NCBI GenBank assembly: GCA_001784585.1
Contig: MFRN01000027.1
Coordinates: 1-41,181, forward strand
Source: Candidatus Melainabacteria bacterium RIFCSPLOWO2_02_FULL_35_15
Lineage (GTDB): Bacteria; Cyanobacteriota; Vampirovibrionia; 2-02-FULL-35-15
Length of the DNA stretch: 41,181 nucleotides
Reading direction: 5' to 3'
Shown here: in pieces, positions 33,134-39,770 of the stretch
Numbering within the stretch: position 1 is the stretch's first letter
How the letters are laid out: every line of letters starts with the position of its first letter
Program-made: the position numbers and the translations under genes
The notes under the pieces: generated by a model
The model's database searches: none
Seen by the model: only the letters and a program-made list of their open reading frames with translations
What the model was told of the DNA's origin: nothing

Positions 33134-33796
33134 TTTGTTTTTTATTTCAAGGAACACATCCTGAGGTTCTTTTGTAGCATCAATTTCAATAAAATTATAT
33201 TCTTTTGACATTTCATCCAGAATACTAATTAATTTTGTCTGGTAGTTAACAAAACTTTCATATAAATCTTCACCTAATTTAAGATCCATGCCTGACTCCC
33301 AGTGATTAAATCCTTTTGCTCCAAGTACACGCGGGATTAGATCACCAGGAGTAATCTTCAGATAAAAAATAATATCCGGTATAAGGGCTGTTCCATAAAT
33401 TTCTTTTAACCATTCTCTGTCTACACCCCGAACTACTGCTCTGGCCATTAAGGAATAAATATAACGATCATTCAGTACAATAAACCCTGCTTTTAGAGCA
33501 GGTAAGATTTGTTTTTCAAATCTGTCAGCAAAATCCGTGGCATAAAATAAACTTAAGGTGATTGGACCTAAAGTATGTCCTTCTTTTGCTCTTTTAATTC
33601 CTTTTCCGGCAAGCTCAGATCTTGCAGCACCTGTATCAACTACAGCATAACTCTGGCTTTCCAGATAGGACCTCAACATTAATGCCTGAGTAGTCCTGCC
33701 AACGCCATCTGTCCCTTCAATAACAATTAACTTGCCAGGATAAACACTGGTTTCAAATTTATATGAATGTAATCCGTAAAAATCCAGTTTTGTCAT
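33113..33796 (-). CDS. tmk: thymidylate kinase-like protein with Arg in Walker A
   Basis: The 227-residue P-loop kinase resembles thymidylate kinase, which phosphorylates dTMP: IVIEGTDGVGRTTQ, the DRYIYSLMARAVVRG substrate segment and PDIIFYLKI. The P-loop lysine is Arg (codon AGG), although Lys is nearly invariant in Tmk. A lineage with GVGR[ST]TQ P-loops is familiar to me and may be a paralog family, so activity or substrate may differ. An N-terminal extension of about 20 residues (MTKLDFYGLHSYKFETS) precedes the core. It converges on alaS with a 21-base overlap. No other tmk is in the window. Confidence 0.85.
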   Translation of the reverse strand: MTKLDFYGLHSYKFETSVYPGKLIVIEGTDGVGRTTQALMLRSYLESQSYAVVDTGAARSELAGKGIKRAKEGHTLGPITLSLFYATDFADRFEKQILPALKAGFIVLNDRYIYSLMARAVVRGVDREWLKEIYGTALIPDIIFYLKITPGDLIPRVLGAKGFNHWESGMDLKLGEDLYESFVNYQTKLISILDEMSKEYNFIEIDATKEPQDVFLEIKNKLSDVVV

Positions 33797-33849
33797 AATT
33801 AAAATTACCCGTTAGAATATATAAGATCATAACATTATCAGAGGAACCA

Positions 33850-34563
33850 ATGTTTAACGCATTTCTTATCTCTAAAAAGCTCTTAGGTAAATTCAAAATA
33901 AAGCAAAAGAATCCACTGGCTTTAAACTGTGAAAAGGTTACTGAAACTCCACGAGCATATAGTACAGCACAAATTAAAAGTGCTACAGAAAATATCCTGC
34001 TTGTAGATACTGAGGAAAATATTTTACCTGAAATAATCACAAAGTCTACAGAGTATCTCTTAAAAGATCTATTTATACAAATGCATCAGACTGGTTTATA
34101 TAACAGACAATTCAAATTATGGAAATCACTTGCAAATATAATTGAAATTTCTGTATCAAGACTGCAGAAAGGATTGTTTAAAAAAAGTGAACTTAATGCT
34201 TATGTGATTGATTTTTTCATAGATCCAGAAGCTCAGTGTATCTCCGGTATTATAGATGAAAATAAAAACACTGACGAATTTAAAGTTTACTTAGACAGAG
34301 TAGTTTTTAGCAGTAATTTAAACAGGTTAAAAGGAATTTTTTATTTTTTAAACTATATGCCGGATGAGAATCTTGTTACAAAACTTAAATTTTGTACAAA
34401 CTCACCTGATAAAATTTCAACATACGAATCAATACTATTAAAAACAAACGATGTCAGATTAAATGTCATTAGTTATCACAAAAATAATGAAAAATTTGTT
34501 TTCAAACACTTTTATCCTGAATTAAAGTTCGTTAAACATGAAGATGCTATAACATTACAGTAA
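33850..34563 (+). CDS. protein of unknown function
   Basis: I do not recognise this 237-residue protein. It has a basic N-terminus (FKIKQKNPLAL), no signal peptide or membrane span, and alternating Lys- and Asn-rich strands in the second half. GAGGA lies about five bases before the ATG. It sits 53 bases from the divergent kinase gene and 12 bases before hisA, so it may be cotranscribed with hisA. No function is proposed. Confidence 0.7.
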   Translation: MFNAFLISKKLLGKFKIKQKNPLALNCEKVTETPRAYSTAQIKSATENILLVDTEENILPEIITKSTEYLLKDLFIQMHQTGLYNRQFKLWKSLANIIEISVSRLQKGLFKKSELNAYVIDFFIDPEAQCISGIIDENKNTDEFKVYLDRVVFSSNLNRLKGIFYFLNYMPDENLVTKLKFCTNSPDKISTYESILLKTNDVRLNVISYHKNNEKFVFKHFYPELKFVKHEDAITLQ

Positions 34564-34575
34564 ACTTACAAACAA

Positions 34576-35322
34576 ATGCCAGAAGACTTTGAAATTATTC
34601 CAGCAATAGATATTATGGACGGGAAGTGCGTACGCTTAACTCAGGGACAATATGACAAAGTAGAGGAGTTTTCAACTAATCCACAGGAAATGGCACAGAA
34701 ATGGATTGATTCAGGTGCAAAAAGGCTTCATCTTGTTGATTTGGATGGTGCAAAACAGGGTTATCCTGTCAATTTTAATCTAATTTCTAAAATTACGAAA
34801 ATCCCAAATATAAAAGTACAAATTGGCGGTGGGATAAGAACTGAGGAAACAATAAGAAAATATCTGGATGAGGGGGCAAGTTACATAATTTTAGGAACCA
34901 GGGCTTTTCAGGACAAAGATTTTTTTAAGCATGTACTGGGGCTATATGGTGAAAGGATTATCCTCGGACTAGATTTAAAAAATAACAGGGTAGCTTTGTC
35001 AGGCTGGCACCAAACAATTGAAATCAATCTCAATAATCTGGAAAATCATCTTGGCAATATAAAGCAAATCATTTATACCGACATCTCAAAAGATGGTACC
35101 TTAAGTGGTCCAAACCTTAAGTCTCTGGAAGAAATTGCAAGCTCAGTTAAGTCAAAAGTAATTGTTTCAGGCGGCATATCCAGCATGGATGACATCTTTG
35201 CAGTTTTAAAACTAAAGAAAGAAAAGCATCAAAATATATCAGGAGTGATTCTTGGAAAGTCATTGTACAAACAAAAAATTGACCTAAGGAAAGCCATAGA
35301 ACTTATAAAAAAGAGTTTTTGA
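34576..35322 (+). CDS. hisA: phosphoribosylformimino-AICAR ribotide isomerase
   Basis: HisA catalyses the fourth step of histidine synthesis. The 248-residue TIM barrel has the start IIPAIDIMDGKCVRL (catalytic Asp), VDLDGAKQGYPVN, QIGGGIRT, the second catalytic region YTDISKDGTLSGPN and VSGGISSMDD. It follows the unknown gene at 33850 by 12 bases. No other his genes are here. A 9-base-arm hairpin (35329-35350) lies just downstream. Confidence 0.96.
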   Translation: MPEDFEIIPAIDIMDGKCVRLTQGQYDKVEEFSTNPQEMAQKWIDSGAKRLHLVDLDGAKQGYPVNFNLISKITKIPNIKVQIGGGIRTEETIRKYLDEGASYIILGTRAFQDKDFFKHVLGLYGERIILGLDLKNNRVALSGWHQTIEINLNNLENHLGNIKQIIYTDISKDGTLSGPNLKSLEEIASSVKSKVIVSGGISSMDDIFAVLKLKKEKHQNISGVILGKSLYKQKIDLRKAIELIKKSF

Positions 35323-35328
35323 GAAGTA

Positions 35329-35350
35329 CAGACACGCCATAGCGTGTCTG
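35329..35350. terminator. 9-bp-arm hairpin after hisA
   Basis: CAGACACGC (35329-35337) and GCGTGTCTG (35342-35350) pair perfectly around CATA, seven bases after the hisA stop. No U-tract follows, so it is either a weak terminator, an mRNA-stabilising hairpin or another copy of the palindrome family. Confidence 0.45.
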
Positions 35351-35553
35351 ATAGTCGTTTATCGTGTCGTTTAGGTTTACCTCTTATGCAGACTTCGTGA
35401 TCATAAATGTTATTTTTCTAAAACAGCGATTGACTAAATTCTAAAAAAACGTTACTTTGCTATTAAGGCCGGGTATAGATATCAAGGAAATTAATGAATG
35501 TAGTTGAAGAGTATTGTTAAGCAACATCAGTTACAAAAAATAAAAATATTAAA

Positions 35554-35736
35554 ATGTTCAAAAAAAATCAAATCAAAAACAAAGATGACGTGATTGATAA
35601 ACGCACTTATAATGCAGATTTGGCAATAGTTCCCACCTCTATATTAATCAATCAAACTTTGGCCAGATTAAGATTTTCATGTGAAAAGAAATTAAAATTT
35701 GTATCTGGACTGCGAGATTCATATAAGTTTAGATAA
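35554..35736 (+). CDS. doubtful 60-residue hypothetical protein
   Basis: A basic frame (MFKKNQIKNKDDVIDKR...) without a ribosome binding site before its ATG. It is kept because it fills an otherwise empty region and ends 28 bases before the micro-ORF. It has no recognisable domain and may not be translated. Confidence 0.2.
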   Translation: MFKKNQIKNKDDVIDKRTYNADLAIVPTSILINQTLARLRFSCEKKLKFVSGLRDSYKFR

Positions 35737-35751
35737 AAAATTTACCAAAAG

Positions 35752-35758
35752 AAAGGAG
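35752..35758 (+). promoter_or_regulatory. strong Shine-Dalgarno for the micro-ORF
   Basis: AAAGGAG ends six bases before the ATG at 35765. It is among the best ribosome binding sites in the window and is the main support for translation of the 19-residue peptide. Confidence 0.7.
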
Positions 35759-35764
35759 ATAATA

Positions 35765-35824
35765 ATGAAAAAGAAAGCTAAAAAGAAAGCAGCTAAAAAA
35801 ACAGCAAAAAAAAGAAGAAGATAA
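35765..35824 (+). CDS. 19-residue Lys/Ala/Arg-rich basic micro-protein
   Basis: The peptide is MKKKAKKKAAKKTAKKRRR: 10 Lys, 3 Arg, 4 Ala, 1 Thr and no acidic residue. The composition resembles the tails of histone H1-like bacterial proteins, so nucleic-acid binding is a reasonable guess. AAAGGAG lies six bases upstream, and a hairpin begins eight bases after the stop. It is too short for standard gene callers. Alternatives are a leader peptide or chance translation, but the strong ribosome site argues for a real product. Confidence 0.55.
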   Translation: MKKKAKKKAAKKTAKKRRR

Positions 35825-35831
35825 TTATATA

Positions 35832-35861
35832 AGTAGAAGCATGCTATAACATGCCTCTACT
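35832..35861 (+). terminator. hairpin after the micro-ORF
   Basis: AGTAGAAGCATG (35832-35843) and CATGCCTCTACT (35850-35861) pair with one mismatch around CTATAA. TGCTTAATTTT follows, a loose U-rich tract. It could terminate the micro-ORF transcript, or be another palindromic repeat of the GTAG...CTAC type. Confidence 0.45.
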
Positions 35862-35870
35862 GCTTAATTT

Positions 35871-35911
35871 TCAGCCGTAGTGGGTGCTTTATTAGATATC
35901 CCTACGGCTGA
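35871..35911. repeat. long-loop inverted repeat before yggT
   Basis: TCAGCCGTAG (35871-35880) and CTACGGCTGA (35902-35911) pair perfectly around a 21-base interval, in which GGG and CC can extend the stem. It lies 15 bases before the yggT start. Confidence 0.6.
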
Positions 35912-35926
35912 GTCTTTATAAACTAT

Positions 35927-36178
35927 ATGTCTTCAATAATAATGATTTTAATAACTTTAGTTCAGGGTTATACCTTTTTAATGTTTGTTTGGGTGATTTT
36001 ATCGTGGATTCCAGATTTAAAGTTTTCAGCATTTTACAGATTCCTTGATCGAATCTTTATGCCGTTTCTTGAACCATTCAGAAGAATTATCCCACCGATT
36101 AATGGCATTGATATATCTCCAATTTTAGGTTTTTTTGTACTACAAGTCATAACAACTCTTTTAGGACGGCTTTTATGA
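35927..36178 (+). CDS. YggT family membrane protein
   Basis: An 83-residue protein with two membrane helices (about 5-26 and 62-82) around the conserved loop ILSWIPDLKFSAFYRFLDRIFMP, followed by EPFRRIIPPINGIDISPI. YggT proteins are linked to cell division, plastid nucleoid arrangement (YlmG) and osmotic protection. Its TGA is one base from the mraY ATG, so the two are probably translated together. Placement beside mraY supports an envelope or division role. Confidence 0.92.
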   Translation: MSSIIMILITLVQGYTFLMFVWVILSWIPDLKFSAFYRFLDRIFMPFLEPFRRIIPPINGIDISPILGFFVLQVITTLLGRLL

Positions 36179-36179
36179 A

Positions 36180-37124
36180 ATGAATTACAGCTATTTAATT
36201 TTATTTGCAACTTCCCTTATTTTCTCTCTAATTACTGGAAAATGCTTAATCTCCATACTTAAGTCCATAAATGCAAAGCAAATTATAAGAGAAGATGGCC
36301 CTTCTTCACATATAGCTAAAAAATCGCAAACACCAACAATTGGGGGGTTAATTTTTTTAATCCCTGTATTTCTGATAACCCTGGTTTATTCCATATTAAA
36401 AAAAGATTTTCTTACTTTGAATTTAAGTGTTGTACTTTGCACCACCTTTGTTATGGCATTACTCGGATTTATAGACGACTATCTTAAAATTAGAAAAAAA
36501 CATAACAAGGGAATCTCCGGGTGGATAAAATTATTAATACAGCTTGTGGTAAGTTATTTAATCTTTCATATATATAAGGAAGGCGGAAGCCTTTTTTATC
36601 TTTTATGGTTCTTTTTTGTAATTGCTGGTAGTAGCAACTCATATAATTTAACAGATGGTTTAGACGGACTTTTAGGCAGCATTACTCTTACAGGTTTATT
36701 AGGATTTTTTATTTTGTTTTATCATACTGGTAAGTTTGAACTGTTAATCTTTTCAGTTATTTTTTTTGGAACATTGGTTGGTTTTTTATACTTTAACTGG
36801 TACCCGGCAAAAGTGTTTATGGGTGATACAGGAAGCCTGGCAATTGGGGGAGCTATTGGTTCGCTTGCAATTGTATCCGGGGCAGAGCTATTTTTAATCT
36901 GTTTTGCAACTATTCCAATTCTGGAAGCACTATCAGTAATTTTTCAGGTTATAAGCTGTAAATATTCAAAGAAATTTTTTGGAGTTGATAAAAGGCTGTT
37001 TAAAATGGCACCTTTGCACCATCACTTTGAATTAGTCGGATGGAAGGAAACAAATATTGTTACAAGATTTTGTATGTTTCAGATTATTTGTGTATTAATT
37101 GGAATAGTGCTGATTATGTCCTAA
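36180..37124 (+). CDS. mraY: phospho-N-acetylmuramoyl-pentapeptide transferase
   Basis: MraY moves phospho-MurNAc-pentapeptide onto undecaprenyl phosphate, forming lipid I for peptidoglycan. The 314-residue multispan protein has TPTIGGL, the catalytic Asp pair in FIDDYLKIRKK, NLTDGLDGL, FMGDTGSLAIGG and the PLHHHFE motif. It lies one base after yggT. It is separated from the usual mur/dcw cluster, and its stop codon shares CTAA with the convergent PATAN gene. Confidence 0.97.
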   Translation: MNYSYLILFATSLIFSLITGKCLISILKSINAKQIIREDGPSSHIAKKSQTPTIGGLIFLIPVFLITLVYSILKKDFLTLNLSVVLCTTFVMALLGFIDDYLKIRKKHNKGISGWIKLLIQLVVSYLIFHIYKEGGSLFYLLWFFFVIAGSSNSYNLTDGLDGLLGSITLTGLLGFFILFYHTGKFELLIFSVIFFGTLVGFLYFNWYPAKVFMGDTGSLAIGGAIGSLAIVSGAELFLICFATIPILEALSVIFQVISCKYSKKFFGVDKRLFKMAPLHHHFELVGWKETNIVTRFCMFQIICVLIGIVLIMS

Positions 37125-37771
37125 TCCAGCTCCGGCATGAACACCTGTGACCCATCATTAAACGGGGATGTATTGTCTACAGAGATAATATCCAGAAAGT
37201 TATTTGTAAGCAAGAAAGATAAAATAGTAACTAATTTTCGTCTGTTATATCCAAGCTGATTAGCAATTTCACCAAGGGTTTTTACACCGTCTGTTGTCTG
37301 GAGAAATTCCTGATCTGCCTGAGCCAGATGAATTGTACCTTCTTCTTCTTCAGCTATCATCCTGGCAATTTCTTCCTGGGATTTTGCTTTTAAGACTGTT
37401 CTTGAATTAATTCCAAGCTTGCATAATTTTCTCCATCTTTCGTCATAGCGTGCACCAGTAAGAATTAAATCTTCTGTAGGTCGCTTAATTGTCTTTGGTC
37501 TTTGAACTGGAAGAGAGTAAAATGCAAATTTTCCAGTCAGCCATAAAAATATTTCATAAATTGCATCTTCACCGTCATATGTAAGTACATGAGCATCAAT
37601 TACCTGACCATGTTCAAAATATATAATTCCATACAATGCACCTTTTTTTATTTGCAAAACTCCGTTTGCATTGCAGTCATTAAGCAGCTGAAGTATATGC
37701 ACCAGATTGAATTCGGATAGTTCCCCGACTAAAACTGGTGCTGTCAAAACTTGTTGTGTAGTTGTTTCCAT
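37121..37771 (-). CDS. PATAN-type (DUF4388) regulatory protein
   Basis: A 216-residue protein beginning with the PATAN/DUF4388 signature: LVGELSEFNLVHILQLLND, GVLQIKKG, IYFEHGQVIDA and the YEIFLWLTGKFAF segment. PATAN domains regulate motility, phototaxis or signalling in cyanobacteria and myxobacteria, often in protein-protein roles with receiver domains. The C-terminal ~100 residues include a helical part (KAKSQEEIARMIAEEEEG) and LGEIANQLGYNRRKLVTIL, which looks like a winged-helix element. It is divergent from csaB and converges with mraY. Partner unknown. Confidence 0.88.
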   Translation of the reverse strand: METTTQQVLTAPVLVGELSEFNLVHILQLLNDCNANGVLQIKKGALYGIIYFEHGQVIDAHVLTYDGEDAIYEIFLWLTGKFAFYSLPVQRPKTIKRPTEDLILTGARYDERWRKLCKLGINSRTVLKAKSQEEIARMIAEEEEGTIHLAQADQEFLQTTDGVKTLGEIANQLGYNRRKLVTILSFLLTNNFLDIISVDNTSPFNDGSQVFMPELD

Positions 37772-37840
37772 AGATATCTTCTAGAGATGTATCTGGCCGA
37801 ATTAATATCTGACGAAAAGCCACATTATCCTGATTTATTA

Positions 37841-37915
37841 ATAAAAAATAGGGCTTCTCTTGATAAATTTGCCACAAAAAGCTTAAAATCAAACTGTAAT
37901 ATAAAAAATAGGGCT
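37841..37915 (+). repeat. 15-bp direct repeat in the divergent PATAN/csaB region
   Basis: ATAAAAAATAGGGCT occurs at 37841-37855 and again at 37901-37915, exactly 60 bases apart. Both lie between the two divergent genes, where regulatory sites are expected. TAATAT (37898-37903) partly overlaps the second copy. Confidence 0.6.
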
Positions 37916-37924
37916 AGTCCTACT

Positions 37925-39004
37925 ATGCAAAAAATTTTAATCAGCGGATATATCGGCTTTGAAAACTTTGGTGATGAAGCTTTGCTTCATGTTCTAATTA
38001 AATACCTTGTAGAACTTGGTATTCAAAGACATGATATAACCGTCTTGTCAAACAAGCCAGATGTTACATCAAGTACTTATAATGTAAATGCTATAAACAG
38101 GTGGAATTTCTTTGATGTATTTAATGCTTTGCTTAACCACAATAAATTAATTTTTATAGGAGGAATATTTCAGGATAAAACAAGTTTTAAAAGTTTTATT
38201 TATTATTTTTTACAGCTTTTTTTTGCAGGATTATTCGGAAAAGAGGTTACATTTTTTGGGACAGGAATCGGTCCATTTCAAAGAAATATCTCACAAAAAT
38301 TATTTAACTTTGGATTAAAGTCTGTAAGCCTCATGACAGTAAGGGATCAGGCTTCTGCAGAATATATTCCACATAGTAATAATGTACTTATAACCTGTGA
38401 TCCTGCATGGGACATGGAAGCAGATTATTCTTTTCAAAGACTAATAAAAGGGATAAACTGGCAGCTTCCGGTACTTGGGATCTCACTTAGAAACGATAAA
38501 TATCTAAAAAGCAGTCATATACTAAGTTTTGCTGACAAACTCTCCAGGATTATAAATGGCATGAAAGACTGGCAGATAGTTCTCATACCATGCATGCCTC
38601 AGGAAGACTCACCAGTTTTGTATGAACTGCAGGATCTTACAATAAAAAAAGTAAATGAACCAGGCAGAATAATTATGCTTGAAACATTTCCATATCTTTC
38701 AATTCCACAACAAGCCGGTGTACTGGCAAGCTGTGATGCAATGATTGCCATGAGATATCATGCTCTTTTAATTTCACTGTCAAACGAAAAACCTGTTTTT
38801 GGATTAATTTATGATCAGAAGGTTAAATCACTTCTGGACTTTGCATCTCAGGTAGGAATTGGATTTAAGGATGATATTGATCAACCCTGGAATTACTTCT
38901 GGCAAAACATGCAACACTCAATTGAAAAAGCAAAATTGGCAAAAAAGAAAGCACATGAGTTAAATAAAAGAAATATTGAAATGTTAAAAAAGTTTCTGGG
39001 GTAA
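37925..39004 (+). CDS. csaB: polysaccharide pyruvyl transferase
   Basis: CsaB adds pyruvate to cell-wall polysaccharide; the pyruvylated sugar anchors SLH-domain proteins in several bacteria. The 359-residue protein starts MQKILISGYIGFENFGDEALL, the family's hallmark, and has KLIFIGGIFQDK, FFGTGIGPF, TVRDQASAEY and the late AMRYHALLISLSNEKP. The frame extends back to 37751, but those 58 codons do not fit the family and cross the PATAN start, so ATG 37925 is chosen. It is followed after 16 bases by wecG/tagA, a pairing that suggests a shared role in wall polymers. Confidence 0.95.
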   Translation: MQKILISGYIGFENFGDEALLHVLIKYLVELGIQRHDITVLSNKPDVTSSTYNVNAINRWNFFDVFNALLNHNKLIFIGGIFQDKTSFKSFIYYFLQLFFAGLFGKEVTFFGTGIGPFQRNISQKLFNFGLKSVSLMTVRDQASAEYIPHSNNVLITCDPAWDMEADYSFQRLIKGINWQLPVLGISLRNDKYLKSSHILSFADKLSRIINGMKDWQIVLIPCMPQEDSPVLYELQDLTIKKVNEPGRIIMLETFPYLSIPQQAGVLASCDAMIAMRYHALLISLSNEKPVFGLIYDQKVKSLLDFASQVGIGFKDDIDQPWNYFWQNMQHSIEKAKLAKKKAHELNKRNIEMLKKFLG

Positions 39005-39020
39005 CTTGTAAGATAAAAAA

Positions 39021-39770
39021 ATGCGCAAAAGAGTATTAAATCAGCCTATTGACACTTTTACTTTAGATGAAGTGGTATTCTTTGCAAAAATGGCTTTATC
39101 AAATCCAAAACAGTTAAAAATAGTCACTCTTAATCCTGAGATGATTGTAAATGCTATGAAAAATATTGAACTTCAGGCTGCAATAAACAATGCGAATCTT
39201 ATTGTTCCGGATGGAACAGGAATAGTATGGGCATTTAAAACCCTAAACAAAAACGACCTGGCAAAAATAGAACGTGTTCCTGGAATTGAACTTGCAGAAA
39301 AGATCTTAGAATCTGCAAATGAATTAAAAAAGAGAGTTGCTATTTTTGGCAGCACCCGAACAATCATTGAAAAGGCAGCTGCAATAATGCAGAATAAATA
39401 TCCAGACATAATTATTGTAAAAACAACAGACGGTTATCACGGGATTGAAAAAGATTTACAGGTTGCAGAAGAAATTGCAGATGAAAATCCTGACTTAATT
39501 TTAGTAGCTCTTGGCAGTCCAAGACAAGAAATCTGGATAAACAAACACTCTGATTTTTTCCCAAAAAGCATTTTGATTGGCATTGGTGGAAGTCTGGATG
39601 TCTGGGCTGGAAAGATAAAAAGAGCCCCAAGATGGTTCAGGGATAATAATCTGGAATGGTTTTACAGAGTAGTTTCCCAGCCAAAAAGAACAATAAGAAT
39701 TTTAAAATCACTGCCACAATTTGTGTGGATGGTTTTTAAATCTTCACTCCAAATAAAACAGGATTTCTAA
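39021..39770 (+). CDS. WecG/TagA/CpsF-family glycosyltransferase
   Basis: A 249-residue enzyme of the family that adds N-acetylmannosamine-type sugars to lipid-linked precursors in teichoic-acid or enterobacterial common antigen synthesis. Motifs are TLNPEMIVNAMKN, the VPDGTGIVWAF segment with the catalytic Asp, RVPGIEL, VALGSPRQEIWINKH, and GIGGSLDVWAGKIKRAPRW. The sugar donor cannot be fixed from sequence. It follows csaB by 16 bases. Its end overlaps the convergent secD by 35 bases. Confidence 0.94.
   Translation: MRKRVLNQPIDTFTLDEVVFFAKMALSNPKQLKIVTLNPEMIVNAMKNIELQAAINNANLIVPDGTGIVWAFKTLNKNDLAKIERVPGIELAEKILESANELKKRVAIFGSTRTIIEKAAAIMQNKYPDIIIVKTTDGYHGIEKDLQVAEEIADENPDLILVALGSPRQEIWINKHSDFFPKSILIGIGGSLDVWAGKIKRAPRWFRDNNLEWFYRVVSQPKRTIRILKSLPQFVWMVFKSSLQIKQDF

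Larger units (their letters stand above)
35323..35926. other. 604-bp mostly non-coding stretch with hairpins and a micro-ORF
   Basis: The stretch contains three hairpins (35329-35350, 35832-35861, 35871-35911), a weak promoter candidate (TTGACT at 35430-35435, 17-base spacer, TACTTT), a doubtful 60-codon frame (35554-35736) and a well-supported 19-residue micro-ORF (35765-35824). Between about 35351 and 35550 I see no coding sequence. Confidence 0.7.

Noticed and set aside
37751-37924. N-terminal extension of csaB
   Set aside because: The 58 extra codons overlap the start of the divergent PATAN gene, contain the 15-bp direct repeat, and do not resemble the family, which begins at MQKILISGYIG.
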